A DNA stretch of 64,000 bases from Paragonimus westermani (GCA_008508345.1 QNGE01001727.1:59622-123621), one strand, 5' to 3'. Counted from the first letter of the stretch, positions 25,171 through 37,743 are shown. Notes: generated from the sequence alone by a model not told the origin. Made by a program: numbers and translations.

Positions 25171-26013
25171 TCACACAACAATAGGATGTACAACGTATAT
25201 CAGCTTCCTTCTCAGTAACGTGATGACAAACTTAGTGCTGTAAACATTTGGTGGAAAAATATCTACGCCGGATTCATTAGTTTGACTGAACGTCCACGAG
25301 ATGTTCGTAATACGTAATCGGTCAAGAAAAGTTGTTTTCACAGCTTGAATCTGTCGATAACAATAACAAACTTTGACTGTCTGATGTCGCGTGTGGATCA
25401 TTTCAACATGTTGTGGTACGAACAGGCTTTCAACCAAGATTCGTGGAATTTGTTGGCACGATGGACAGAATCCGCACACAAAATAACTATGTGCATCACA
25501 TGGGTTCTTTCTTAATTCCATTGTTTCGTTGAATGAACCAAACAATTGTCTATCAGGACCAATCGTTACTGAAAGTGCTCTAACTCTGAAAGTGCATTCA
25601 ACCAGATAACACACAACTGATGCGGTTGTAAAGGGATAACCACGAATAGTACTAGCAATGCTAAATATAAACACAAGACAACATTCTTCGATCGACTGGC
25701 ATTTACTGATTACATTTCTTAAACGTTCTAATATGAGCTTCATTGAAAATAACGGATGATTGACACACATAACAAGGTATCTGATTGAGAATATCCAGAC
25801 GGATGAAACGGTGACTATTAAACATTGTGCCCTGATGCTCATTTTTATAGAAAAAACAGACATTAGCATCGTCATTTCGACCAAATTTCTTGAAACGACG
25901 AAGACAAATATTTGACTACGACATGAAGAACGTACAGTTGAAGGGGTAAAACATGGTGAGACAGAAGTCGATATCCAGCAAGAAACATTCTGGGACCATA
26001 TGTGTGCGCGCAA
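25171..26013 (-). CDS. Unrecognised 280-codon open frame
   Basis: A long uninterrupted frame in AT-rich DNA. The protein is cysteine-rich and hydrophobic in its first half (for example VSSVWIFSIRYLVMCV and CCLVFIFSIAS). Later it has HSYFVCGFCPSCQQIP, with a CX2CX2C cluster, and a basic end (ITLLRRKLIYVV). I recognise no family. It begins MRAHIWSQN and has no obvious signal peptide. It could be a decayed transposon frame, a single-exon gene or chance. A 122-codon frame on the plus strand overlaps its start (25953-26321) and is equally anonymous. Confidence 0.35.
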   Translation of the reverse strand: MRAHIWSQNVSCWISTSVSPCFTPSTVRSSCRSQIFVFVVSRNLVEMTMLMSVFSIKMSIRAQCLIVTVSSVWIFSIRYLVMCVNHPLFSMKLILERLRNVISKCQSIEECCLVFIFSIASTIRGYPFTTASVVCYLVECTFRVRALSVTIGPDRQLFGSFNETMELRKNPCDAHSYFVCGFCPSCQQIPRILVESLFVPQHVEMIHTRHQTVKVCYCYRQIQAVKTTFLDRLRITNISWTFSQTNESGVDIFPPNVYSTKFVITLLRRKLIYVVHPIVV

Positions 26014-29000
26014 ACTACTTCCGCACTAAACCGTATGGCCGCATTCAAAAACTTGTGTTCAAACTGTTACACTGGGATTCAAACAAAAAGACTTGCCCAA
26101 ACAGCTTCGTCAAAAGCGGGCACTCTAGATTAGTCCTGCTAGTAAACGGCCTCAACACAGACGAGCTAATTAGCATGGGGTGCCTCACATTTCAGGTGAA
26201 ATCACTCGGTTCTATCGCCCGTGTGTTTATGCCATCTCTGTTGACGATCGGTAGCAAATGGGCTGTTTATAAAAGTTCAGGTAGTAGATTCAATGGTTGG
26301 AAACCGTTATGCATCAGTTAGTGCAACTGAACAAACTAAAAATTTGAAAGTGTTTTAACAGAGTGTGTGAGCACGGCATTTTCTTGCCGGACGACAGATG
26401 ACGAAACGCTACATTTGTGAATGGCGCGACTTATAAACCAGTTAATGACTCGTTGAAATGTGAACATTTTACCATATATTTTGAGGTGCATCGTGTGGTG
26501 AGTGTTGATCTAACATTAACTGCGGACTACGATCTGGTACTTTACAACCGAGTTTCTGAAACACTAAGCATCTCACTGCATTAATCAATTTCTTGGCCTC
26601 GTTATTGAGCTGGGTTTTCCCAGCACTTGTCATTATATTTACTTTGATCTTTTCCAGCATAAATGTCGGTGCTAGTGAAATTTACGGCTTTTTCTCGATC
26701 TGCATAGATGGCATGTTTAAAAAGGTCACTTTATTTGGCCACTGTGTTTTCTAGAAACAAGCTTCGTCCTAATAAATCACATCTGCCAATACAAAGCATT
26801 CTCACCACACGAGGTTTGAGTGTATGATTGAGTCCTGGAAGGACATGTAAATAAATTTTTGCACTGATCGACTTGGGCATATTTATAGACGTAATTAGAA
26901 TTCTGCTGCAATTTTTTGTTCAAAAACTGATATTCCCGCGATCAGACTGAATGCACTTGCTGATGCTCCGGTTTGGGGTATAGTTTTGATAACTTCACCT
27001 ATCTGAAGGCAACCCAAAACTACGAACCCTCGGGTGATCAGTTCCTTTGGTGTGTGCGTTGAGCGAGATTGTCCGCAGTACTGTAGTCTTTAAAAGTGTT
27101 GGGTGGTTCATTGGTAAAGAGTTTCGCCAATGAGAACTTGAGCGCTTCGTAGGCAAGAAGGCTGAATATATCACAGGTTGTGGAGACGCAACCATACGGC
27201 GTTGCATACCATAAGTGGTGAAGACCCAGCCACTTGTGGTGTGTGTTATATGCACGACCTCTCTCGCATTGGTTACTGCAGCAGGCTGATCGGAAACGGA
27301 TGCCACCAACCGTGTGCTTATGTCCGTATTCATATCCAAGTTTACTGAATCATAGTTGGCTCAGCACAAATTTCTGGACGTTGTCCGTAAGTAGCGTGGT
27401 ATGGAGGAATTATCGTGTTGGAACCAAACCACGTCGATGCGTCACGACTAAGAGATCGGCGTGTTGATAATCTGACAACAGAACAGCGTACTGGACTGGT
27501 TTCACTTATGCGGCTGTTGGTAAAAGTGCGCAGTGAACCACTAGAAGTTATCAACAAAACTATTCGAAGGCTGATAAAAACGTCTACTACAGTGAAGAGT
27601 TTCATGAACCGGAAAAGAAGTATTCGCCTGCTCACAAATACTGTTATGTTAGTGATGCCTTGCAGACTGTAACGGAGCTTCTGCCAGTTATCTCAAAAAT
27701 GTGGCGCGCATGGCACTCAAAAGCCACAGATATCTATGATGTTGGGAGGCTCGACTACAGAAGTTTCGGATGTCAAATGCTGACAGAAGTTAGTCATTCT
27801 ATGAACGGCATTTATTTGAAGGGACTTGCATTCGGTAATATTTACTGACGCGCAACTATCCTGTCCGAATAGGCTCGTGCAAGAACCTTAATTTGAGCAC
27901 ATCGATAACCCAGATTGACTTGCCTCAGTCCGCCGTTAACTCGGCCAGTGCTGTCGGTGTGGATGGTGCTTGTTCCAAAACGAATTTTCGGGACTGTATT
28001 TATTGGTAAGAATAGTAGAGGTAGTACCTTACTCCAAACAGTAATTTATAAGCTTTGACATTCCCCTTCCAAATGCGACATCAGGGAGCTACGTCGATGA
28101 TCAAGCGACTGGAAGTGCATGAATATAGTTGGTTTCAACATAATGTTCTGTGTGTACAAGGATACATCGATGAAACATTCAAGCTTCCTTGGATTGGTTA
28201 CGGTAGACCGGTGAAGTGATCCCCACGACTGCAGCGTATTACCCCACCGGACTTTTTGTCTGGCTCAAACATCGGTTCCACATAAGACAACCGCACGCCC
28301 TAAAGGAATGCAAGCATGCCATAAATGTAGAATAGAATACAACCTCCGATACTACAAAGTATACTGTCACCATGTCTAACAGAAATGCTTGTGTGTAGGC
28401 AAAACTATGGAGAGTATTTTCAAAAACAATCACGGAAATACGGATTATGTACTGCCGTTTTCTTTTCTTCTCTTTTTTGCCAGATAAAGTTGCTGATCTG
28501 TCTTTAGAACATACTCCAAATGCTGTACGGATAATTCGTACACGCGGTTTACTAAACAAGCCCTGTGTGAACTGGATAATCTGAGTAAACCTGCCTCTCA
28601 GTGTTTTCTCATTAATACAGTGCTTCCGTTTGAATGTAAAACCCGTATTTCACCGTCCCGCATTTTAGGTTTATTCAGTTTGGACGTCGACAAGAAACAC
28701 GTTTCAAGCCAACAGTATCCAGAAACAAGTAAATGATACTAACAATTTATGAGTGAAGTACACAAGTCTCAGTAAAGGACACTCCAATCAGAAAGCTGGC
28801 TGAGACACCGTCAGTAGGAGTGAACTTCAAACACTCACGGACTGAAGCTTCCAGTCAATAAAACACCAGAAACCGCTTGTTAAAATACCGTTTTGACAGA
28901 TCAGACATATCTGCTTACCCAAAAGCTTGCATGAGGGGCCAGTACTTCCGATAAAACCATTACGGGATACTGGAAAACCGTTGAATTTTATCGAGTACCA

Positions 29001-29639
29001 CAGCAAAATCCTTCTCCACTATTAGACAAATGGCATCAACACAACCTGTATTTATTACTTTGCTGTACAGAAGTACCGTAATCGTCGGGCAGACCTACCG
29101 GAAATTGAATGCGATAACCAAACGAACACATTATGCCGCCTCTAAGCGATTATTAGGCACCACAGAGCCAAAACCTCCGATCCGTAGTGAAGTGATCAAA
29201 ACAGTTCTCCTCACTTCCCTCTGTATTCATCAACTATGTTTTAGTTTCAGTCTGTCGTCTAAGAGGAGCTGAAATGAATTTCATCATCTAAATGTTAGAA
29301 ACGAAGGAAAGTTTTGGCCCATGAGTGACTGCCTGGATCATCGATCGGTCGTCATCTACGCAAAAGCGACTGAACCGTACATCTAGTTAATTCCTCCAGA
29401 ACGTCACTACCTAATCAAGAATCACATATGTTGAAGTTGGTCGAAAATGTGATAATCAGGCATGATAGCCCAGCGTATACACTCAAAAGAAATTCGCTGT
29501 AGCGTTGGGGCTTCTCTGGATTTGATTCGTTGTGACCATGTGTTTCAACATTTCGTTTTCGTTGATCACTCTGACAGTTTTGTTCTTTTTACGTGTCGCA
29601 GATCAGGAAACATAGAAAATGGGCAGTCATTAATGCATG
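26014..29639. other. No gene recognised over 3.6 kb
   Basis: The region 27.2-27.8 kb has several overlapping frames (27415-27672 plus, rich in Arg, Thr and Leu) that may be an old element, but no motif is recognisable. The rest is AT-rich with short frames. Confidence 0.4.
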
Positions 29640-31180
29640 AAAGAGGTCAGTAGTGCCCACCGAAGGAGATGAAGATTCACTGTCAAAGAATACAACCAGG
29701 ATTCGTGAGAATGAGTGTGGATATATCCAGACGGTCAATGCTGGTTAGCCAGTTGCTAAGCTAGCAAGAAAGTGAAACCGTCATCTCTGTGAAAGTGTAC
29801 AGATTAGTCACAAAGACATAGTCAAAACCGATAATAGAAAATACTGAAAATGTACTCCCAGAAATGGTTCAGTATAGGAGTATAGGCTATTGCAATCTAA
29901 AAGAGACAAGAGGAAAAGACAAAAGGAAAGGTTGAACTAATCAACAAACAAATCATTCTTCATATGATGCACAAACACAGCAGTAGTAAAGGCCAAAGTA
30001 AACCAGAATTCTGGAAAGGGAAGAGGGCGAGTTGCCAAGCACCGACGCTCACCGGTTGATGCCGGCGACAGAACATATATAACTCACATAACCTACCTGA
30101 GCCTAATATACTCGCTGTCTCCTCGCCGACGATGAAGTGTGAGTATGTCGGCTACATACTGATTCGAGACGACCAACACATTCGCGGTCGCATTCGTCAC
30201 AACGGCTTATAAAAATGTAACCATGATCTACAAATCTGATGGTTCTTTTCCGTACCACGCGATCCAGTTCACGACCGAATAATTGTCGCTCGTTGAACCA
30301 TCGGACGCCCGTCCGGGGTGTGTTCCTCCAGAACGTTGTTTCTGGTCTATATCCTCCCAAGATCTAAAATCAGCATCACAACACGGAAAACGTACTAGGA
30401 TACCGCCTCGGTATCGCTGTTTATGATTACCGAGATTTCGCTCGCCCGATTCCGGTTGTCCGAACAGCCAGTTGCCTCAACAACTGATTGACCCCCATTG
30501 ACGGGTGTAGTCTAGCCAGCGAAGTTGGTTGCGCATCGGCATGGCATCAATCCCATCTGTGTTCGCTTATCGAACCACCTAGGTGTACAACCACCGAATA
30601 CCCAAGATACGTTTTAGATATGGCAAATGAGAAGACAACGCAAATTCCATCGAAACGGTGTCCAGTACTCACTACCGAACAGCAAGGTAGACGGCATGAC
30701 TGGGATGCAGACAAGTAGCTTAGTAGTCATCAGAAAGCTGCGGGTCTCCCAGACCCGTGTTTCAAGCAACACTAGCCTTTGCCACAAGAGTCCTCAGCTC
30801 GCAACTTGTGAACAAATCCCTCGGTATATTGCTACCCAGGTAATAAAAATCCGCATAGTTATCAACAATGTTTTCATTGATGCGGATTCTACGTGCGAGC
30901 ATAACGCCTCTGCTTGGCGAAGGTTGAAAAACAAGAAATATCTCTTCTCTGTTGGCATCCAATCTGGATTCGGATGTCGTGGTCGCGAGAGGAGTGATCA
31001 GTTTCCGAATATCATGCTTGTCATGTGCAAGTACCTCACAGTTATCCGCGAACAACAACTTGAGGCGCCGAAGTGTCCAATATTCAACGGACGTCCATCC
31101 GTGCGGTATTCAACCTCAACATCGCCATCCGCCGAGTGTTAAACAACAAGTGTTAGCGTGGCAGTTAATGATAAACTAAG
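29640..31180 (-). pseudogene. LINE copy C: 3' part of an APE-type LINE with 3' UTR
   Basis: In minus sense: 31058-30762 encodes the RT end (LLFADNCEVLAHDK, from the FADD box, then DFYYLGSNI), then broken frames, then 30360-30103 with the C-terminal tail TFWRNTPRTGVRWFNE...RCDECDRECVG...H (a CX2C...H zinc-finger-like end), then 30100-29640 as 3' UTR shared with the 31.6, 45.1 and 46.8 kb copies. FADD has become FADN, so it is dead. Confidence 0.8.
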
Positions 31181-31629
31181 AAGGATTGCGACTAAAACAC
31201 AATACTGCTTCACACCAGTGACAATACCGAAATCAATATAGATAAATCCACATGATTGCACCTTCGAATTCACACTCATATGCACCAGTTCAATTAAAGT
31301 GACAGGCATATGTGAAAATCTAAATTGACCAATTACGACTCAAAGATTCAAAGTCGATGGGGAGATTCAAAGACGTGGACATCATCGGACGGTTTCACTC
31401 ACGACGCATGGGCATAGACGAATAAAACTAATCAAAAATTATTTCAAAATATATCGTAATGATTTTCAAATAACTCATTTCGCACTAATTAAACCAAGTG
31501 CAACTACAAATGACAATCATATTTTCCGCACATGTGTCAAAGATAGATCATTAATGAAAGCGACTTGGTCATCAAGGCAGAAGTGCACGTAAAAGAAACA
31601 CATGCAAGCTTCGTCTGATTGAATATGAC

Positions 31630-32300
31630 ACACATGGAACATGCACGGTTGGCGGCATCCGAACCGGATTAGCCTGTCACAGTGACCAAAGCCAAAAGAC
31701 ACCTGCGCTTAACTATCACCGTAATTGGCTTGCACTGCACCATTTGCGGTTCCACTCACACACCACATATCCAGTGTAAACCCGAAAGAATGAAACCAAG
31801 AGGTGTGTGAGTGAGGCGTTGTGTCCAGCCGGTCAATGCTGGTTAGCCAATTGGTTGGCTAGCACGAAAGGGAATCCCGTACCTCTCGGAAAGTAATTAG
31901 AGGAAGCCTGCAATGACAATGTCTAAACTGAGAAGAAAGACATGTGAAGTGTAATACAAGAAGCATTGCAGTATAGGAGTGTAGGTTAGTGCATCCCAGA
32001 GAAGATAAGGATGAAAAACAAAATCACACTGGACTACGAACAGTCGGACAGATAATTCATCATATAGCAGACCAACAGAGCTGAAGAAATGAATGGGTAG
32101 AATATTGCAGACACCGAGGTTTCTGAAAAGAGGAGCGGATTAATTGCCAAACGATCAGGGTTTTGGACGACGCAGTCATCAACAGAAGTGCAATAGATGC
32201 ATCAATATGACCTACCTGACCTGAGACAAACGCACACGTCTTTGCTTTGCCGACGTTGTACTATGACTAGGTTGTTGATCCACTAATCCCAAATGGACAG
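31630..32300 (-). mobile_element. LINE copy D: 3' tail
   Basis: Nearly the same sequence as 46808-47335 in opposite orientation, with a short extra part (32155-32300) matching the last coding bases of the LINE at 45045-45180. Essentially 3' UTR. Confidence 0.85.
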
Positions 32301-32334
32301 TGCATTCACGATCGCACACAACGAAACGCCATAT

Positions 32335-32590
32335 ACTGATGAGTAGTCGGGGATTTGGCTTATTTTCAAGTTGAACATCACTCACATTTGATCGCAGCCT
32401 TCACATTCAGATAGACTTCAATTCAGCCTCTTCTGAAAACAAGCACTAGACTCGGGTTTTGCTCTCATTGGTGCTTGTCAGTAGTGCATATCCTTGCCAC
32501 GGCCGGGATATGAACTCCGGCCATTCCAGTCAGTAGGCGACCGTTTTGACTATTGCGCCACTGACCTTATATTAGTCAAGTCACCACGAC
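32335..32590 (-). repeat. SINE family 1, copy with tRNA-like head
   Basis: Minus sense starts with a tRNA-like head (around 32575-32490: GCGCAATAGTCAAAACGGTCGCC as A-box region and GGAGTTCATATCCCGG as B-box region) followed by the body shared with 3055-3225 and 33085-33235. Such heads carry the RNA polymerase III promoter in SINEs. Confidence 0.75.
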
Positions 32591-32629
32591 ATATGGCACC
32601 GGTATCCCTAGCATATCACGCGATTCCGT

Positions 32630-32970
32630 TTGCGGCAAAGCAAAAACTGTCCGCTGAACTTTCGGACGCTCTTCAGAATCGTATTACTTCAGGCCGTCCG
32701 GTTAAACCCCAAGTATTCCTAACACTTAAAATCTAAGTTACAACATGAAAGACTTAGATGCACAACTACCCGGAGTCTCCGTTTCGGACCACAAGGATAA
32801 CGCTTGCCGGATTTCATGTGTCCGAAGAGCAACTAATCCGGAAAACGGTCATCGAACATTCCACGGCTTAAAATGACCAACCGAGATGCTAGAGCAACAA
32901 CATGCATTCCATCTCATCACACTCCGCACTCTAAAGAGGATCGGGAAACCTGATCATTGTTCACAAGAGA
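32630..32970 (-). pseudogene. LINE fragment, C-terminal coding part
   Basis: Aligns in the same orientation with 37140-37420 of LINE copy A (CTTTCGGACGCTCTTCAGAAT matches TTCGGACGCCCGCCTGAAC, and so on). Many stops. Confidence 0.6.
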
Positions 32971-33009
32971 GAGTGCTCGACAGATCAGTTTTGATGATTC
33001 AGTGGTGCC

Positions 33010-33235
33010 CGGTGTGAGGTCAAAGGCGCAGTGGTCAAAACGGTCGCCAAATGATTGGAAAGCCCGGAGTTCAAATCCCGGCCGTGGCAAGGATATGCAT
33101 TACTGAAGGAAATCAATTAGAGAGAAATGCTTAACTAGACATTGCGACACAAAGAGGCCGGCTGAAAAGCCTATATGAATGCGAAGGTTGTGCAAGAATG
33201 TGAGAGATATTCAAAATGAAGATAAAAAATAACCG
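33010..33235 (+). repeat. SINE family 1, plus-strand copy
   Basis: tRNA-like head with GGCGCAGTGGTCAAAACGG (A-box region) at 33024-33043 and GAGTTCAAATCCCGG (B-box) near 33068, followed by a diverged body (AAGGATATGCATTACTGAAG...). Opposite orientation to the 32.4 kb copy, with a LINE fragment between them. Confidence 0.75.
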
Positions 33236-33375
33236 AATATTCACAAGAAAAAAAGAAGGGAAAGACTAAGAAAAAGAAGGTCAATAAAAATTGAGGAAAA
33301 ACAAAAAGAAAAAACATCGATGGAAAAAGAAAAACCAGATGGTGAAAAACCAGCAAGATAGCACACGAAGAGAGA

Positions 33376-34059
33376 GATACCAAGGTCACATTAGAATACT
33401 GACAAAATTGAATTAGACCATTTAGCTCAATTCTGATCGAAGCGAATTGGCATGGTGCAGGTTTGGACATTCGCTGACGCAATAAACCTTACACGTCACT
33501 ACAACTAACAATTCGGGTAGGTCGTATATGAAGTTACTACATGTGTCAATCCATACCGATGTCAAGCGAGTATATAAAGATGTGGTGAGTGATGCTTTAA
33601 TCAGTATTGCTAAAATAATTCCACAGCAACCCACGTATCCATGGTTATGTGGCACTCCTATGGAACTCACTGTTTAGGTGCGTATGTTGGAGAAGAGTAG
33701 AAAATCTGTTTCACCTTCCGTTCCGCTGCATTGTCACGCATACGTCAGAGATGCCAATAGCTTCGATATAATTAGTGCCACACACACACGTGTTGGTCTT
33801 GTTGATTGAGAGTTGGCAGTTGCCGCATTGTTGACCGCATTGTGCAACTATTGTGTGCTTGTCCGTTGAGATCAGAGACAGCATAATACACAGTAGTGCA
33901 CGCATATCTCCGTCCCCCTACGCAGGTCCTTTCACAAAAGTTCAAACCTGAACACTAGCATGCCAACAGTCGCCGCGTACATTCAGTTGTACTCACAAAC
34001 GCGCGCACACGATTTTGAAGCGGGCCGTTATCGTGGCATCTGTAGAATATACATACTGA
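33376..34059 (-). repeat. 684-base repeat, copy 1 (partner 36448-37131)
   Basis: Aligns without indels to 36448-37131 (constant offset 3072) with only a few substitutions. It carries the short secreted-looking frame at 33711-33905 on the minus strand and a TATCGTGGCATC segment shared with 41.9 and 44.3 kb. Confidence 0.95.
33711..33905 (-). CDS. Short secreted-looking cysteine-rich frame, copy 1
   Basis: 64 codons starting MRALLCIMLSLIS, a short basic-hydrophobic leader, followed by IVAQCGQQCGNCQ and TNTCVCGTNYI. Three other copies exist in the window (36717-36977, 41539-41856, 47417-47548). It may be a translated product of a repeat, a small gene family, or an accidental frame in a retroelement leader. 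The conserved DNA extends well upstream of the ATG, so conservation alone does not prove coding. Confidence 0.35.
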   Translation of the reverse strand: MRALLCIMLSLISTDKHTIVAQCGQQCGNCQLSINKTNTCVCGTNYIEAIGISDVCVTMQRNGR

Positions 34060-34137
34060 CATACATGCTTCGGAATTCCACGCATGTACCTGATGAATTA
34101 TTTCTCTTTCGGATTGTATTCTAAGTCCGCAGCATTT

Positions 34138-35720
34138 CTTTCAATAAGCCACTTCCAATAGGAATCGGTGCAGAATGTTTTTCGCTAGTACTTTTCCAAC
34201 ACAGCTCAGCAGACTTTTGCAGCAATAGCTGCCGGCAGGTTGCTTACTACCCTTATATTTAGACTGAGTTACGATGAGGGTAGCCTTGAACTCTTGTGGG
34301 ACTTCTTCTTGCTCCCAGATGTAATGAACCAACTGGAGCATAGCATATGCCAGAACTGGGCCGCCATTCTTCAGAAGTTCTCCAGGCGGTCCATCTTCAC
34401 ATGCAGCCTTTCTGATTTTCAATTGTAGAACAGCTGTCTGCACCTCCCTCAAATGTTGGGCGAGAGCAAGTGAAGGTTTGACGTCTTGTGGTTGACGCAC
34501 GAGACGCCAGAATTCCTTTCAAACAATGTCTCAGTACACTGGACGGATGGACCACAAACAGCTTCAAACCAATCGTAGAACCCGCTGTGTTGTCGCCAGT
34601 CAGCTTGGCCCCGCATTGGCTCACACTGCTTTTTCCGCCGGTCGTCCTCGACTCCGCGTCGACGTTCGGAGAGTTGAGAGTGAGGACTCTGAAATGCGGC
34701 TCTCTTGTTCTCGTTACCCGAGACCATCGTGGGGATGAAAAACGCCGCATCGTTTCTTCCCATCAAGTTGTTATCATCAAACCAGTCCGGCCGTTTCTGG
34801 CACTAAATATCGAGCATTTTGCCGGTCGATGTCGCAATGTGTACTTTCGAACCAGCAGATACGGGAGCGTCTTTCAGACAAGCGGCTACTGCGCGTGCGA
34901 AAGCAGTCCTCGTCTCGCAGTCCTCCAATCGTTTGACATTCAATTTCTACTGTTGGTCGGATGACCTGAAATAAACGGACTTGCAAGCATGAATAAACAA
35001 TTCGGTATTGACCAGTCTATGATCTGTGTTACATACAGCTCCGCACTTCACGCGCGCGATAAGCACTTCATGAATATCGCACCATGGCACGACCACGTAA
35101 TCAGGCAAATGATAATGGCTCCCTCGTGTGTCAGTGCACCTCATGATATTGGTCGTATACGGCTAGAATCGGGTTTTCGTTTTCCGCGCGTACCACACAG
35201 GTGGAGCAGACGATCACCTCTTTCGGCGACAGAACCAATGCCGTAAGATTCTCGAAATGTCAATCACGCTGTTGATTTGCGCCCAAATCGCTCGTCACTC
35301 CCTGTTGTTGAGCGCACTGTGTCCGACAGCTGACCGCATATGCTGTCCTTTGTATCGTTGGTGTTATAGATAGTTGGAACATAAAATTTAATAACTGTGG
35401 CGGAATTACCTTGAACGAGTCGTGGGTGGATGGAAATGGTTCTAAGGCTGATGTCCTGCGGTCCGCCTATTATCATACAGAACGACTGCAAGTCAGGCAT
35501 TGTGATCACAAGCACCATTCGCCGGATAACTTACCTAAATGTGTGTGTGTGTGTGTGTGAGCTTACCTTCGTCTGCTAGCCCCGTCTCACTCAACGCTGC
35601 CACGTCGATTCCGCAGAACCTCAGTTCCACGGCGATTAGTGCGGCACGGTGTTCCGGCTGTCCGGTGCTTCATCGACCCAGCAACGTATGCACATCTCAC
35701 GTCTCAAGAGGCAATGACTT
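34138..35720 (-). pseudogene. LINE copy B: APE endonuclease and start of RT
   Basis: Minus sense: 35680-35560 begins the endonuclease (VELRFCGIDVAALSETGLADEG, with the SET motif). 35518-35264 continues it with broken frames. 35144-34947 holds its end (HYHLPDYVVVPWCD...CNTDHRLV, with the catalytic DH pair). 34500-34141 is the RT beginning (KAACEDGPPGELLKNGG, LLSCVGKVLAKNILHR). It stops in mid-RT at 34138. Frameshifts and a GT microsatellite inside the endonuclease mark it as dead. Confidence 0.8.
35539..35558. repeat. (GT)n microsatellite inside LINE copy B
   Basis: About ten GT units, interrupting the endonuclease region. Confidence 0.9.
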
Positions 35721-35799
35721 GCGCCTGCGCCAAAGCCTCAGATCGATAGGTGGAACTTCTGACTGAGACCCTGGCTCAACAATTTGACGCGTGGGACAA

Positions 35800-36447
35800 A
35801 AGGAAATAGGGATTCCCTGGGGCATCCTACCCGAAGCTAATGACCTAAGTGTCTGACTCACCTAGTAGGGATGGGCTAGCCGAACTCGTGGGCGCAGCGA
35901 CCAAGGCGGTGAAAACTCGTTCCGAGTACTGCTACGCAGAGTAGATGTATTGTAATCTATATCATGCTTTTAGAAATTTGTGTGGGTTATTCCACTGTGC
36001 AGGATAATGAGCTGGCAGCCACATTCAGCCGTAGCTCAATTGGGGTGATCTTCGTAACCGGATACACATTCTAATCTCCCCTTCCGTATTTGGAGGAAAG
36101 CGATCTTACAAATATGGATGTAATTCTGCTATGTGCTCAGAGATTCGTGCGTCACTGCTCAAGCAAATGTTCGCAGTCAGCAATGGGAAGTGTAAATATA
36201 TGAGCTAAACTGCCTTGTCTGACTAACTTGACGTAGTTGAACTGGGAACTGGTGAGCACAGTCTGATTCCGATAGCCTCAGCAGTACAAAATGTTCTAAT
36301 TCGGACAGCTTTTAATGCGTATCACTATCTCAATCTAATTCTCCTAAATCCTTATATAATTTTACCGACCTGAAGATGAATTATCGGAAACATATGTTCA
36401 CCTACATGGCTTTATTCTCAAACACGAAGATAGCGGCCAAACTGACA
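35800..36447. other. No gene recognised
   Basis: Possibly the 5' leader of LINE copy B at its low end. Around 36370 there is CCTGAAGATGAATTATCGGAAACA, a weak echo of a hammerhead core. Confidence 0.4.
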
Positions 36448-37131
36448 GATACCAAGGTCGCATTAGAATACTGACAAAATTGAATTAGACCATTTAGCTC
36501 AATTCTGATCGAAGCGAATTGGCATGGTGCAGGTTTGGACATTCGCTGACGCAATAAACCTTACACGTCACTACAACTAACAATTCGGGTAGGTCGTATA
36601 TGAAGTTACTACATGTGTCAATCCATACCGATGTCAAGCGAGTATATAAAGATGTGGTGAGTGATGCTTTAATCAGTATTGCTAAAATAATTCCACAGCA
36701 ACCCACGTATCCATGGTTATGTGGCACTCCTATGGAACTCACTGTTTAGGTGCGTATGTTGGAGAAGAGTAGAAAATCTGTTTCGCCTTCCGTTCCGCTG
36801 CATTGTCACGCATACGTCAGAGATGCCAATAGCTTCGATATAATTAGTGCCACACACACACGTGTTGGTCTTGTTGATTGAGAGTTGGCAGTTGCCGCAT
36901 TGTTGACCGCATTGTGCAACTATTGTGTGCTTGTCCGTTGAGATCAGAGACAGCATAATACACAGTAGTGCACGCATATCTCCGTCCCCCTACGCAGGTC
37001 CTTTCACAAAAGTTCAAACCTGAACACTAGCATGCCAACAGTCGCCGCGTACATTCAGTTGTACTCACAAACGCGCGCACACGATTTTGAAGCGGGCCGT
37101 TATCGTGGCATCTGTAGAATATACATACTGA
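36448..37131 (-). repeat. 684-base repeat, copy 2 (partner 33376-34059)
   Basis: Near-identical direct repeat. It ends exactly at the ambiguous base at 37132, after which LINE copy A begins, so the junction may be an assembly join. Confidence 0.95.
36717..36977 (-). CDS. Short secreted-looking cysteine-rich frame, copy 2
   Basis: Same start and first 64 codons as the 33.8 kb copy. A single base change turns that copy's TGA stop into CGA and extends the frame to 86 codons. Same caveats about coding. Confidence 0.35.
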   Translation of the reverse strand: MRALLCIMLSLISTDKHTIVAQCGQQCGNCQLSINKTNTCVCGTNYIEAIGISDVCVTMQRNGRRNRFSTLLQHTHLNSEFHRSAT

Positions 37132-37134
37132 NTT

Positions 37135-37743
37135 TGCTCGTTGAACCTTCGGACGCCCGCCTGAACCGTATTTCTCCAAGCCGTCCAGTTCAACGACAAA
37201 TCTTGCCGACATCTGAAATCAATGTCACAACGTGAAAGGCTCACCTGCACTACATTCTGGTACCTCCGCTTCTGACCACCGGGATTTCGCTTATCTGACT
37301 TCGATCGTCCTACAGTAACTGCTTCAGGATACGGTCATCGCCCATCCGACTGTCGTGACCGAGCCAGTGGGGCTGGTTCAACATCAACATTGCTTACATC
37401 CCGTCCAGGTCCGCTCGCCGCAGTACCTCAGTTTTCGGAATCATGTCCGACCACCGAATACCCAAGATACGCCTCAGACATTGCACATGGAAGCGGCTCG
37501 AATAGCTCACGTTCCGCTGATACAATGCCCACGTCTCACTGCCGCACAGCAGTATAGACATACCATTGAGCGGTAGACACACAGCTTGGTAGCCATCTTC
37601 AGGCTGTGATTCTTCCAGACACGCCTTTCAGGACGTCCGAAAGCAGCACTAGCCTTCGCCACACGCGCTCTCAGCTCGCGGTCCGCGGACAGATCTATCG
37701 ATAAATTGCTACCTAAGTAGGAGAAATCCCCGCAGCTGACCAC
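37135..37743 (-). pseudogene. LINE C-terminal region, frame-shifted
   Basis: Continues from the RT in changing frames: FSYLGSNLSIDLSADRELRARVAKA (37743-37507), LLCGSETWALYQRN...CLRRILGIRWSD (37582-37394), then LSRCDIDFRCRQDLSLNWTAWRNTVQAGVRRFNEQ (37250-37135), matching the tails at 44.8 and 30.3 kb. The zinc-finger end is lost at the ambiguous base. Confidence 0.8.

Noticed and set aside
36365..36395. Hammerhead-like CCTGAAGATGA...CGGAAACA
   Set aside because: Core deviates at several positions and no inverted arms were found.
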